DNA of 64,000 nt from Plantimonas leprariae. Its GTDB lineage: Bacteria > Pseudomonadota > Alphaproteobacteria > Rhizobiales > Rhizobiaceae. Of the stretch, positions 54,802-63,368 are shown in pieces; the first letter of the stretch is position 1, and each line of letters starts with the position of its first letter. The DNA lies in assembly GCF_008802405.1 (NCBI RefSeq), contig NZ_VZDO01000009.1, forward strand, positions 62,001 to 126,000, given 5' to 3'. A program made the translations under genes and the position numbers. The notes beneath the pieces are model-generated. The model was not told the DNA's origin, searched no databases, and saw only the letters and a list, made by a program, of their open reading frames with translations.

Positions 54802-55797
54802 TCAGCGGTCGCCGAGACGACGGCCGGCGAGGAAGGCGAGGTGCGCCGCCAGAAAGGCGACGCCGCCGAGCACGGCCACGTCGCGCTGCCGGCTTGTCCA
54901 GAAGGCGCGCCGGGCCGAACTCATGCGGTCGCCGAACGGCCCGTGCAGGCGTGCCGGCCCCTCGCCCGGCTTGAACAGGTTGCCCTCGTTCTCGGCGAAA
55001 CGTTCGTCGGACAGTTGCGCGTCCCAGCCGCTCTTCGCCTGTACGTCGCCGGCATTCGGCCAGACGCGCTGGAGAACGCTCGCCAGCACCGAGGTGCGCC
55101 CGACCCAGATGTCGCGGCGCGGATGCTCCACCGCGAAATGGACGGCTTCGGCGCAAAGGCGCGGATCGTAGACCGGGTTCGGCGCGATCTGCCGGCGGCC
55201 GGTGCGGTTGCGCGCCCAGCCGGAAAATTGCGGCGTGTTGACGGCCGGCAGGAACACGCTCGTCAGCGTCACCGGCAAGCCCTCGTGGTAGAGCTCGCTG
55301 CGAAGCGCGTTGGTGAAGTTCAGCGCCGCGCCCTTCGCACCGGCATAGGCCGCCTGCAGCGGAAACGGCCGGATGCCGAGCACGGAGTTGATCTGGACGA
55401 TCGCACCCCGCCCCCGCGTCCGCATCCGTTTCAGCGCGGCGAGCGTGCCGAAGACCTGCCCGTGATAGGTGACGTCGGTGACGCGCTTGTACTCGTCCGG
55501 CTCGATGCGGTGCGCGGCGGCCACCACCGTCGCCATCGCGTTGTTGACCCAGACCTCGATCGGCCCGAGCTCCCGCTCGAACCGCTCGGCGGCGCGTTCC
55601 ACCGCCGCATGGTCGGCGACGTCGGTCTCGATGCCGAGGGCGAGGACGCCCTTGGCGCGCAGGAGGTTCTCGGTTTCCCGAAGGCGCGCCGGGGCGCGGG
55701 CGACAATGCCGACATTCCAGCCCTCCGCCGCGAACTTCTCGGCGCAGGCGAGCCCGATGCCCGCCGTTCCGCCCGTCACCACCACCGTCCGCGCCAT
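54802..55797 (-). CDS. Membrane-anchored short-chain dehydrogenase/reductase
   Basis: A 331-residue SDR that interconverts an alcohol and a carbonyl with NAD(P). The nucleotide loop is VVTGGTAGIGLACAE, the structural NNAMATV follows, the catalytic Ser is in QINSVLG and Tyr-x3-Lys is in YAGAKGAAL. Beyond the core (about 1-250) lies an extension of about 80 residues ending in a hydrophobic helix (about 303-325) that probably anchors it to the membrane. The gene abuts the carotenoid oxygenase gene, suggesting joint work on a lipophilic aldehyde or alcohol. Confidence 0.87.
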   Translation of the reverse strand: MARTVVVTGGTAGIGLACAEKFAAEGWNVGIVARAPARLRETENLLRAKGVLALGIETDVADHAAVERAAERFERELGPIEVWVNNAMATVVAAAHRIEPDEYKRVTDVTYHGQVFGTLAALKRMRTRGRGAIVQINSVLGIRPFPLQAAYAGAKGAALNFTNALRSELYHEGLPVTLTSVFLPAVNTPQFSGWARNRTGRRQIAPNPVYDPRLCAEAVHFAVEHPRRDIWVGRTSVLASVLQRVWPNAGDVQAKSGWDAQLSDERFAENEGNLFKPGEGPARLHGPFGDRMSSARRAFWTSRQRDVAVLGGVAFLAAHLAFLAGRRLGDR

Positions 55798-55912
55798 CCG
55801 TTGTTCTCCGTCACCGCCGCCGGGGGATAAGCCCGTCCGGGCCGATGGGTTGCGTGCGACGCGGAATGGTCGCAGCGCCGCAACGGTCGGTGCGGCGGGA
55901 CGTTGGACGGCG

Positions 55913-56536
55913 ATGGGAACGGTGCTCGCGGAACTGCCGGACGAAGCCTTCGCCAAGGAGGACGCAGGCGACGACGCCTTGTTCTACGCCCCGTCCCGGC
56001 TCGTCACGCATATCGACGAAGGCGCGGTCGCGGCGCTCACCGCCTACTACGCCACGCTCCTGCCGCCGCACGCCGCCGTGCTCGACCTGATGTCGAGTTG
56101 GGTGAGCCACCTGCCCGAGGACATTATGCTCGGCGAGGTCGTCGGGCACGGCATGAACAGGGCCGAGCTCGACGCCAACCCACGCCTCTCGCACCGTTTC
56201 GTGCAGGATCTCAACCGCGATCCCACGCTGCCGCTGCCGGACGCCGCGTTCGACGCGGCGCTCTGTTGCGTCGGCGTCCAGTACCTGCAGCGACCCGTCG
56301 CCGTCTTCACCGAGGTCCGGCGCGTCCTGCGGCCCGGCGCGCCCTTCGCCGTGACCTTCTCCAACCGCTGCTTCCCGACGAAGGCCGTCGCGGTCTGGCG
56401 GTCGCTGGACGCGAACGGCCACGCCGCCTTGGTGCGCCTCTACTTCGAACGGGCCGGCTTCGGCTCGGCGGAAGCGGTCGTCCTCGCGGACGGGAGCAAG
56501 GGCGACCCGCTCGTCGCGGTGACCGGCCGCGCCTGA
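55913..56536 (+). CDS. SAM-dependent methyltransferase-like protein (type 11 fold)
   Basis: A 207-residue protein resembling class I methyltransferases. The usual glycine-rich motif I is replaced by VLDLMSSWVSHLP, a variant I associate with a subgroup of small methyltransferase-like proteins. Later motifs look conserved: DLNRDPTLPLPDAAFDAAL (motif II to IV region) and EVRRVLRPGAPFAVTFSN. Activity is therefore uncertain. It is transcribed away from the SDR gene across 115 bases and ends eight bases before the convergent AttH gene. The substrate is unknown. Confidence 0.78.
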   Translation: MGTVLAELPDEAFAKEDAGDDALFYAPSRLVTHIDEGAVAALTAYYATLLPPHAAVLDLMSSWVSHLPEDIMLGEVVGHGMNRAELDANPRLSHRFVQDLNRDPTLPLPDAAFDAALCCVGVQYLQRPVAVFTEVRRVLRPGAPFAVTFSNRCFPTKAVAVWRSLDANGHAALVRLYFERAGFGSAEAVVLADGSKGDPLVAVTGRA

Positions 56537-56543
56537 GGACGCG

Positions 56544-57608
56544 TCACATCCGCAGGTCCGCCGCGTAGCCGGTGAGTTCGAGGTAGCCGCGGCCACCCTC
56601 CGTCGCGACGAGACCCTCCCAATAGACCGGCATGCCACCCGCCCGGCCGTCGAGTTCCTGGTCGTCGAACAGGGGCTTCAGCGCGAAGCGGCGCTCGCCT
56701 TCCGGCAGCTTCACCCGCAGCACCTGCTCCACCGGATATTCGGCATTCGTGCGGGCCGAGCGCCAGTGGCGGACGGGTTCCAGCGCGACGTCGCCCGGCT
56801 CGAAGCGCCGGATGCGGCCGTCGGGATAGCGGAACGAGCTGCCGGCCCAGACCGTGCCGCCGTCTTTCCCCCGGATGCGGAAGGCCATCAGCGCCGAGCC
56901 ATCGTCGAGGTTGAGGCCGGTCCAGTCCCAGCCGCTCGCGTCCGGCGCGAGGTAGCTCGACGACCATTCACGGTCGAGCCAGGCCTCGCCCGTCACCGCG
57001 ACTTGGCGCCCCTCGCGCTGCACCGTGCCGGAGACGCGAAGATGCGGGATCGAATAGTAGTAGCTCGCCTCCTCCGGCTTCGGGCCTTTCCGGCTGTAGC
57101 CGTTCTCGCCCTGCGGCATCACCTCTTGCGTCGGCGCGAAGTCGAGCTGGAAGCCGAAATCGGGACCTTGTACCTTGGTCCGGTACACGCCGTCGCCGCC
57201 CCGCTGGAACGCCCAGTCCTGCAGCCGCACGTCGGCGTCCGCGGTCGCGGCCCCCGCGATGCCGAAGCCGGCGCGCGCCGCCCGCTCGGCATGCAGCAGC
57301 CGGCCGAGCGCCGGGTCCGAGAGGGCGGCGTGGGCGAACAGCACCTGGGCCGGGTTGAAGCGGCTCGGATTGTCCGGGTTCGCGGGCGGGCGGGTGCGGA
57401 AGAAGGTCACCTGGAAGCCGAGGTCGCGGCCGTCTTCGGTCTTGAGCGCGCCGGTGACGTACCACCATTCGGTGCGGAACTCGGGATGCGCGCCGTGATC
57501 GGCCGGGAAGCTGAGCCGGATACCGGGCTCCACCACCGGATAGTCGGCCGGCATCGCCGCCTGGCAGGCGAAGGCGAGGATGCAGAGGGTCGCAAGGATG
57601 CGCCGCAT
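56544..57608 (-). CDS. AttH/CrtC-type lipocalin-like periplasmic protein
   Basis: A 354-residue exported protein with a signal peptide cleaved near residue 22. The mature part has the tandem lipocalin-like beta-barrel fold of the AttH / carotenoid 1,2-hydratase (CrtC) family: HPEFRTEWWYVTGAL near the start, YYYSIPHLRVSG, and EAWLDREWSSS followed by WDWTGLNLDDG. Most non-phototroph members have no proven activity. The ATG overlaps the FtsX-type permease stop (ATGA). With the ABC genes it probably receives or delivers a lipophilic molecule in the periplasm. Confidence 0.85.
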   Translation of the reverse strand: MRRILATLCILAFACQAAMPADYPVVEPGIRLSFPADHGAHPEFRTEWWYVTGALKTEDGRDLGFQVTFFRTRPPANPDNPSRFNPAQVLFAHAALSDPALGRLLHAERAARAGFGIAGAATADADVRLQDWAFQRGGDGVYRTKVQGPDFGFQLDFAPTQEVMPQGENGYSRKGPKPEEASYYYSIPHLRVSGTVQREGRQVAVTGEAWLDREWSSSYLAPDASGWDWTGLNLDDGSALMAFRIRGKDGGTVWAGSSFRYPDGRIRRFEPGDVALEPVRHWRSARTNAEYPVEQVLRVKLPEGERRFALKPLFDDQELDGRAGGMPVYWEGLVATEGGRGYLELTGYAADLRM

Positions 57609-60163
57609 CACCAGTCCTCCCTGACCGCCAGCACCGCGTCGCGGGCGGTGGCGCGCCGGCCGGCAAGCATCGCCGTCAGCGCGGCGGCGGCGACGAGCGC
57701 CGCGATGACGCCGAGAATCGTCCCGAACGGCACGCGCGTTGCCATGGTGAAGTTGAAGCTCTGCGGGTTGATCACGTGGATCAGCACTTGCGCCAGCACG
57801 CCGCCGAGCGCGACGCCCGCGACGCCGCCGACGAGGCCGAGCAGCGCGCCTTCCGCCCCGAGCATCAGGACGATCTGCCGCTTCTGCAGGCCGAGATGCC
57901 GGAGCATGCCGAACTCGCGGGCCCGCGCGACGGTCTGCGCCGAGACGGTCGCCGCGACGCCCGCGAGGCCGACGAGGATCGCGACCGCTTCCAGGACGTA
58001 AGTGACGGCGAAGGAGTGATCGAAGAGATCGAGCGCATAAGCCCGCAGCGTCTGCGGCCGCGCCAGCGAGACCTGACCCCGAAGAGCCTCCGGCACGGCG
58101 TCCTCCAGCGCGCGGCCAACGGCGTCGGCGTCCACGCCCGGCGCGAGGGTCGCGGCCGCCTCATCGCGCGTCGCATCGCCGGTCAACCGCTCGTAGTCGG
58201 CGCTCTGGATCACCACCGCGCCGAACTGCCGGGCGTAGTCGCGCCAGATGCCGGCGACCGCGAAGCGCTCGCCCTTGCCGATCGGCAGCTCGATCGTCTG
58301 CCCGAGCTTCCAGCCGTAGAGGCGCGAGGCGGGCTCCGAGACGAAGACCGGCACAGTGCCCAGCGGCCGCTCCGGCGTCGCCTCGATCATCGCGAGGAGC
58401 GAATCGGAGGGGCCGCCGTCGAGCGGCCGGGCGATCAGCGTCAGCGGCGGGCGCTCGGGCGACAGCCCAAGCGCGATCTGGCGGCTGAAGGCGAGCGAGC
58501 CGACGCCCGGCACGGCCTTGAGCCGCGCCTGCGCGGCGGGATCGAAGCTCGCGCCGCCTTCCGCCCGGAGGTAGAGATCGGAAGACAGCACCTGTTCCAG
58601 CCATTCGTCCACCGCGCCGCGGAAGCTCGTCACCATCGTCGCCATCGCGATCATCAGCGCCGTGGAGGCGACGATGCCGCAGAGCGCCGTCGCCGCCTCG
58701 CCCGGCGCACCGCCGAGATGCCGGAGCGCGAGTTCGGCCGGAACCGCGCCCCTCCGCCGGCGCCGCCCGAACAGGCCGAGCAGGAAACGCGCGAGCCAGG
58801 GAACGCCAGCGACGCCGCCGGCGAGGAGGAGCGCCATCGCGGCGAAGCCGAGGATCGGCAGCCCGCCGATCGGAGGCGCGAGGCTGAGCAGCGCGCCGGC
58901 GGCGAGAAGCACGAGCGCCGGCTTCCACGGCACCGGCGTGCGCGGATCGAGAAGATCGCCGCTGTTCTTCAGCGCCGCGGCGGGCGCGGCGCGAGAGGCC
59001 GCCCGCGCCGGCAGGACGCTGCCCAGCACCGCTGCCGCGAGGCCGAGCGCGAAGAAGGCTGCGGCCGCCAGCGGCTGGAAGACGATCGACACATGGCTGC
59101 CCTCGAAATAGCCGGCCCCGAGGTCGCCGCCGAAGAAGCGCACCGCGAGAACCGCGAGGCCGTAGCCGGCGAGAAGGCCGCCGAGCGCCCCGCCGATCCC
59201 GATGAGTAACCCTTCCGCCGCCACCGCCGCGACGACGCCGCCGCGCGGTAGGCCGAGGGTGCGAACCAGCGCGAAGGCGCGCAGCCGCCGCGCTACCGAC
59301 AGCGACTGCGCCGAGAAGACGAGGAAGCCGCCGGTGAGGAGCGCCACCAGCGCCAGCATGTCGAGATTCACCCGGTAGGCGCGCGACAGCGCCCCGTTCT
59401 GCGCGCTTTCCGTCTCGGCGCTGCCGAGGTTGGCGTCGGCGGGGAGCAGGTCCTTCAACGCGGCGTCGGCCGCTGCCGCATCCGCGAGCTTCAGGTCGAT
59501 GCGGTCGAGCCGGCCGAGCCGGTCGAAGCGCCATTGCGCCGCCGCGATGTCGAGCGTGCCGAGCATCTGGCCGTCGGGAACGCCCGGCAGGGTGCCGGCG
59601 ATGCGCAGGCGAACCGTCCGGTTGTTGGCGGCGACATCCAGCGTGTCGCCGATCGCCGCGCCGCTCGCCTGGAGGGCACTGCGCGACAGGAACAGCGCGT
59701 CGGCGGCGAAGATGTCGTCGCTGCCCGCATCCGGGCCGTTCGGACGGATGCCGACGAGGCTCGGCGATACCGCCGCGGCACGGATGACGTCGAGCCCGAG
59801 CAGCGTGAACCGCGCAGTCCCGGCTCGCGCGTCGAGGCTGACGACGGGGCTCGCATCCGCGACGCCGGGCGCGGCGACGACGCGCGGGTAGAGCGCTTCG
59901 TCGAGCCCAAGCGCGGAAGCCGCGCGCACCGCGCGGTCGGCCTGCCCGTTCACCCCCCGCACCGCGCCGTCGAAGGAGGCCAGCGCCGAGCCGTTGACGA
60001 GATGCACCGCGAAGCCGAGCGCGACGCCGACCGCGATGGCGAGCGCCGTCGCGAGGAAGCGCCAGGGATGGGCGCGCCATTCGCCGCCGATCAGCCAGCG
60101 CAGCGCGAGATGCGCGGAAGCGAGGCCGGCCTCAGCGCGCGCGATCGGCATCGGAGAGGCCAT
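57608..60163 (-). CDS. FtsX-domain ABC transporter permease (MacB/LolCE-like)
   Basis: An 851-residue permease with two FtsX-type halves. It has an N-terminal helix (about 32-55), a large periplasmic domain, three helices (about 265-390), three or four helices in the middle (about 410-520), a second periplasmic domain and a final FtsX set (about 720-845) with TVARAREFGMLRHLGLQKRQI. This ten-helix single-chain design is seen in LolCE/MacB-like exporters that move lipids or lipoproteins without a classic import cycle. The start overlaps the ATPase gene by 32 bases; ATG 60151 is a shorter option. Confidence 0.88.
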   Translation of the reverse strand: MASPMPIARAEAGLASAHLALRWLIGGEWRAHPWRFLATALAIAVGVALGFAVHLVNGSALASFDGAVRGVNGQADRAVRAASALGLDEALYPRVVAAPGVADASPVVSLDARAGTARFTLLGLDVIRAAAVSPSLVGIRPNGPDAGSDDIFAADALFLSRSALQASGAAIGDTLDVAANNRTVRLRIAGTLPGVPDGQMLGTLDIAAAQWRFDRLGRLDRIDLKLADAAAADAALKDLLPADANLGSAETESAQNGALSRAYRVNLDMLALVALLTGGFLVFSAQSLSVARRLRAFALVRTLGLPRGGVVAAVAAEGLLIGIGGALGGLLAGYGLAVLAVRFFGGDLGAGYFEGSHVSIVFQPLAAAAFFALGLAAAVLGSVLPARAASRAAPAAALKNSGDLLDPRTPVPWKPALVLLAAGALLSLAPPIGGLPILGFAAMALLLAGGVAGVPWLARFLLGLFGRRRRRGAVPAELALRHLGGAPGEAATALCGIVASTALMIAMATMVTSFRGAVDEWLEQVLSSDLYLRAEGGASFDPAAQARLKAVPGVGSLAFSRQIALGLSPERPPLTLIARPLDGGPSDSLLAMIEATPERPLGTVPVFVSEPASRLYGWKLGQTIELPIGKGERFAVAGIWRDYARQFGAVVIQSADYERLTGDATRDEAAATLAPGVDADAVGRALEDAVPEALRGQVSLARPQTLRAYALDLFDHSFAVTYVLEAVAILVGLAGVAATVSAQTVARAREFGMLRHLGLQKRQIVLMLGAEGALLGLVGGVAGVALGGVLAQVLIHVINPQSFNFTMATRVPFGTILGVIAALVAAAALTAMLAGRRATARDAVLAVREDW

Positions 60164-60821
60164 TCGATGTCAGGGTCAGGACACGGTCGGCGACGGCGGC
60201 GACGCTGCGCGAATGCGTGACGATCACCGCGGCGGCATCGCCTTCCCGCACCGCACCCGCGAAGAGGGCGAGGACGCGGCCTGCGGTCTCGGGATCGAGG
60301 TTGCCGGTCGGCTCGTCGCCGAGGATCAGCGCCGGCTCGTGGACGAGCGCCCGGGCGATGGCGACGCGCTGCAATTCGCCGCCGGACAGGTCGCGGGCGT
60401 AGGATCCGCCCCGGTCGCCGAGGCCGACGGCGGCGAGCTTGGCATCGGCCTGCGACTCGATCGCGGCCGCATCGCCGGAAACGAGCGCCAGCGGCAGCGC
60501 GACGTTCTGCCGGAGCGTCAGGTAGGGGAGGATGTGGAAGGCCTGGAACACGAAGCCGATCCGGGTGCGGCGAAGCTCGGTGCGCCCACGCTCGTCGAGA
60601 CCGCCCGTCGCCGTTCCGTCGACCACGACCTCGCCGCTGTCGCCGTCGTCGAGGCCCGCCAGGATGTTGAGGAACGTCGACTTGCCGGACCCGGACTCGC
60701 CGACCACGGCGACGAGTTCGCCGGCTTTCACCTCGAGGTCGAGGCCCGAGAAGAGCCGGCGGCCGCCCGGCACGGTCTTCGCCAGATCACGGACGGCGAG
60801 GATCGGCTTCGTTTCACGCAA
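60132..60821 (-). CDS. ABC transporter ATP-binding protein (LolD/MacB-like)
   Basis: A 229-residue ATPase of the LolD/MacB group. Walker A GESGSGKST at about 41-49, Q loop FVFQAFHILPYLTL, signature LSGGELQRVAIARAL, Walker B LILGDEPTGNLD and the H loop IVTHSRSV are all intact. The frame remains open far upstream, antisense to a small plus-strand gene. A TTG at 60821 or a GTG at 60854 gives a normal N-terminus close to ILAVRDLAKTV; neither has a strong ribosome-binding site. It drives the downstream FtsX permease. Confidence 0.88.
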   Translation of the reverse strand: MRETKPILAVRDLAKTVPGGRRLFSGLDLEVKAGELVAVVGESGSGKSTFLNILAGLDDGDSGEVVVDGTATGGLDERGRTELRRTRIGFVFQAFHILPYLTLRQNVALPLALVSGDAAAIESQADAKLAAVGLGDRGGSYARDLSGGELQRVAIARALVHEPALILGDEPTGNLDPETAGRVLALFAGAVREGDAAAVIVTHSRSVAAVADRVLTLTSNGLSDADRAR

Positions 60822-60990
60822 ACCTGAAAAGCCTTTCGCTGCGGGCGCTTCCACTGGCTCGATGTGGATCGCGGGGCGGTTTTCGCCAGCCGCGAAACGC
60901 TTTGCCGCACGGGCATCGCCCGGTCCGCCTGTCGGGCAGCGAAGGCTCCGCCATATGAAGGCGGCGAAGCCATCGGCAGGGAGGCTGGAC

Positions 60991-61221
60991 ATGGGCGGAG
61001 AAAGCCGCGTCTCGCGCGAGAACGAGGTGTTCGAGGAGGCCGGAGTGCCGGCGACGGACGGCGCGGGCGAACTCGGCCGACCGACGCCGGCCGACGCCAT
61101 TCCGAAGCCGGCCGACCCGCATGCCACCGGCGACGACAGCTATCCGCCGAGCGAGGACGTCGACGAGACCATGGCGGGCGGGCTCAGATATCCCGAGGCA
61201 TCGAAGGAGAAGGGCGCATGA
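60991..61221 (+). CDS. Small acidic hypothetical protein
   Basis: A 76-residue protein rich in Glu, Asp, Gly and Pro with no hydrophobic segment, probably disordered. The start MGGESRVSRENEVFEEAG follows GGGAGG at eight bases. I do not recognise the family. It ends in an ATGA overlap with the next small gene, which supports both being real. Divergent from the ABC ATPase gene. Confidence 0.55.
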   Translation: MGGESRVSRENEVFEEAGVPATDGAGELGRPTPADAIPKPADPHATGDDSYPPSEDVDETMAGGLRYPEASKEKGA

Positions 61222-61406
61222 GCCAGTCGGAAACGATCGAGAGCAAGCTGCGGGAATCGATCGTCGAGGAGCTGCGGCGGCAGGCGGCGAACGACGGCGC
61301 GAGGCTGAAGGTGGAGATGCGGGGCGACGAACTCGTGGTCGACGGCACGATCGACCTCGATGACCTGGTGATGGTGGTGATGGGGTCGATCGCGGGCGGT
61401 CCGTAA
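61218..61406 (+). CDS. Small hypothetical protein
   Basis: A 62-residue protein: an amphipathic, charged helix (about 3-28, SKLRESIVEELRRQAAND) then a short beta-like LVVDGTIDLDDLVMVVMGS tail. Overlaps the preceding gene by four bases. No family recognised. The helix-plus-strands design resembles small adaptor or regulatory proteins, but no function is claimed. Confidence 0.55.
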   Translation: MSQSETIESKLRESIVEELRRQAANDGARLKVEMRGDELVVDGTIDLDDLVMVVMGSIAGGP

Positions 61407-61478
61407 GCGGCCATTCGCCGCGGATCGGGACCCGGCCTCGAGCGTTGCGTTCGCTCGAACCTCAAGGAGAACCGTTCC

Positions 61479-61730
61479 ATGGCCGACACGAACCTGTCCG
61501 ACAAGGCGCTGTCGATCCTCGCCTTCGCCGCCTACCACGCGCTCGCCAGCGGCGAGAAGGTGCGGGACGTGGTACTGGACGACGGCAAGGGCCACAAGGC
61601 GGATGCCGGCGGCGTCGAGGAGATGACCGCGGCGGGGCTCCTCGAAGTCGAGGGCGCGCGGGGCCGGCTGACGGAAGCCGGCGAGCGGCGTCTCGAAGAG
61701 GCGCTCCAGGCGCTCCGCGGCGACGCCTGA
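61479..61730 (+). CDS. Small hypothetical protein
   Basis: An 83-residue, charged, soluble protein. The first part (SDKALSILAFAAYHALASGE) looks helical and the remainder (ELLEVEGARGRLTEAGERRLEEAL-like pattern) resembles a small winged-helix or helix-turn segment. It follows AAGGAG in the leader. No family recognised. It lies 72 bases after the 62-residue gene and may share its transcript. Confidence 0.55.
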   Translation: MADTNLSDKALSILAFAAYHALASGEKVRDVVLDDGKGHKADAGGVEEMTAAGLLEVEGARGRLTEAGERRLEEALQALRGDA

Positions 61731-61758
61731 ACCAAAGCCGCAACGGAATTCCACAAGC

Positions 61759-61781
61759 GTTTACCGTATCTTGCGGTTTAC
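61759..61781 (+). promoter_or_regulatory. Direct repeats GTTTAC upstream of the 131-residue exported protein
   Basis: GTTTAC occurs at 61759 and 61776, 17 bases apart, in an AT-richer stretch just before the gene at 61812. The spacing suits a protein binding one face of the helix. The regulator is unknown. Confidence 0.3.
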
Positions 61782-61811
61782 AAACGGCTCGCGCTCGCGC
61801 ACAGTAAGGGT

Positions 61812-62207
61812 ATGGACCGGAGCGGCCTGATGCGGAACTCGTCGATCGTCGCGTGCTGCGCGATTCTCTCGGCGTTGCCCGCGAAGGTCTCGGCCCAGAG
61901 CTTCGAGGACAGGGTCCAGTCGACGCTCGATGCCGAGCGGGTCGGCTCGTCCCTGTCCCGCAAGCTGAACTTCGGCACGGGCGAGGCGGCGAAGCGGCAC
62001 GGCGCCTTCGACAAGCCGCCGCCGGAATTCCACCTCGAAACCGAGGCCGACCCGGAAGTCGCCTGGTTCAACCCGTCGATCGAGATCGCCGGCGCCAAGG
62101 TCTCGCCCGACGTGAAGCGCAAGGGGCTGAAGGTCCGCATTCCGATGGACCTGTCCGGCTCCGGCGTCGATGGCAACACCAGCGACACCAGCGACGACGA
62201 CGATTAG
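61812..62207 (+). CDS. Exported hypothetical protein with acidic C-terminal tail
   Basis: A 131-residue protein with a signal peptide (about 1-29, cleavage near KVSAQ). The mature part is hydrophilic and ends in an acidic run (DTSDDDD). No cysteines remain after the signal, and no domain is recognised. A calcium-binding or spacer role for the tail is speculation. The ATG at 61812 follows AAGGG. It may be controlled by the GTTTAC repeats upstream. Confidence 0.5.
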   Translation: MDRSGLMRNSSIVACCAILSALPAKVSAQSFEDRVQSTLDAERVGSSLSRKLNFGTGEAAKRHGAFDKPPPEFHLETEADPEVAWFNPSIEIAGAKVSPDVKRKGLKVRIPMDLSGSGVDGNTSDTSDDDD

Positions 62208-62327
62208 GACCGCCGTTTCCGGAAGCCGCTCCAGCGACGACGCATCGTCAACCCCCGCGGCCTTGCACAGCTCCTCGATACCGCCGACATCGCGCTCCGA
62301 CCCAAACACCCGGCGGAGACGACCGCG

Positions 62328-63368
62328 ATGACCGGCACAATCGAACTCGGCCTCGACACGTTCGGCGACGTGACGCGCAGCGCCGGCGGCGAACTGCTTT
62401 CACATGCTGAGGTGGTGCGGAACGTCGTCGCGGAGGCCACCCTCGCCGACGCGGTCGGCCTCGACTTCTTCGGAGTCGGCGAGCATCACCGCGAGGACTT
62501 CGCCGTTTCCGCGCCGGAGGTGGTGCTGGCCGCGATCGCGGCCCGGACGACGCGCATCCGCCTCGGCTCGGCGGTGACGGTCCTGTCCTCGGACGACCCG
62601 ATCCGGGTGTTCCAGCGCTTCGCGACGCTGGACGCGGTGTCGAACGGGCGCGCGGAGGTCATCCTCGGGCGCGGCTCCTTCACCGAATCCTTTCCGCTGT
62701 TCGGCTTCGAGCTCCGCGACTACGAGACGCTGTTCGAGGAGAAGCTCGACCTCTTCACGGCGCTGCGCACCGGCGAAGCGGTGACGTGGGAAGGGCGGAC
62801 GCGCCCGCCGCTCCACGAGCAGCGCGTCTTCCCGCCGATCGAGGACGGCCGCCGGCTGACCACCTGGATCGGCGTCGGCGGCTCGCCGGAATCGGTGGTG
62901 CGCGCGGCGCGGCACGACCTGCCGATGATGCTCGCGATCATCGGCGGCAGCCCGGCGCGCTTCCGCCCCTATGTCGACCTCTACCGCCGCGCCGCGGCGG
63001 AGTTCGGCCATGGCGTGCAGCCGATCGGCGTCCATTCGCCGGGCTACGTCGCCGACACCGACGAGGCGGCGAGGGCCGAGTTCTTCGACGACTACCGGCA
63101 GATGCATGCGCGGATCGGGCGCGAGCGGGGCTGGCCGCCGCTGCAACGCAGCGATTTCGAGCGCGAGGCGGACCACGGCTCGCTCTATATCGGCTCGCCC
63201 GAAACGGTGGCGACGAAGATCGCCGCGACGGTGAAGACGCTCGGCGCGGCGCGCTTCGACCTGAAGTATTCCGCCGGCCCCCTGCCGCACGAACGACTCA
63301 TGCGCTGCATCGAGCTCTACGGCACCAAGGTCGCGCCGCTGGTGCGCGAGATGGTGGCCGCCGGCTGA
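62328..63368 (+). CDS. LLM-class flavin-dependent oxidoreductase
   Basis: A 346-residue member of the bacterial luciferase-like monooxygenase group, using reduced FMN or F420-like cofactor. Marks are LDFFGVGEHHREDFAVSAPEVV at residues 45-66 (written in two parts: LDFFGVGEHH and REDFAVSAPE), LGSAVTVLSSDDPIRVFQ, and VILGRGSFTESFP. The C-terminal PLPHERLMRCIELYG is typical of the family. The substrate is not predictable. The 3' end overlaps the convergent glycosyltransferase gene by about 50 bases. Confidence 0.9.
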   Translation: MTGTIELGLDTFGDVTRSAGGELLSHAEVVRNVVAEATLADAVGLDFFGVGEHHREDFAVSAPEVVLAAIAARTTRIRLGSAVTVLSSDDPIRVFQRFATLDAVSNGRAEVILGRGSFTESFPLFGFELRDYETLFEEKLDLFTALRTGEAVTWEGRTRPPLHEQRVFPPIEDGRRLTTWIGVGGSPESVVRAARHDLPMMLAIIGGSPARFRPYVDLYRRAAAEFGHGVQPIGVHSPGYVADTDEAARAEFFDDYRQMHARIGRERGWPPLQRSDFEREADHGSLYIGSPETVATKIAATVKTLGAARFDLKYSAGPLPHERLMRCIELYGTKVAPLVREMVAAG

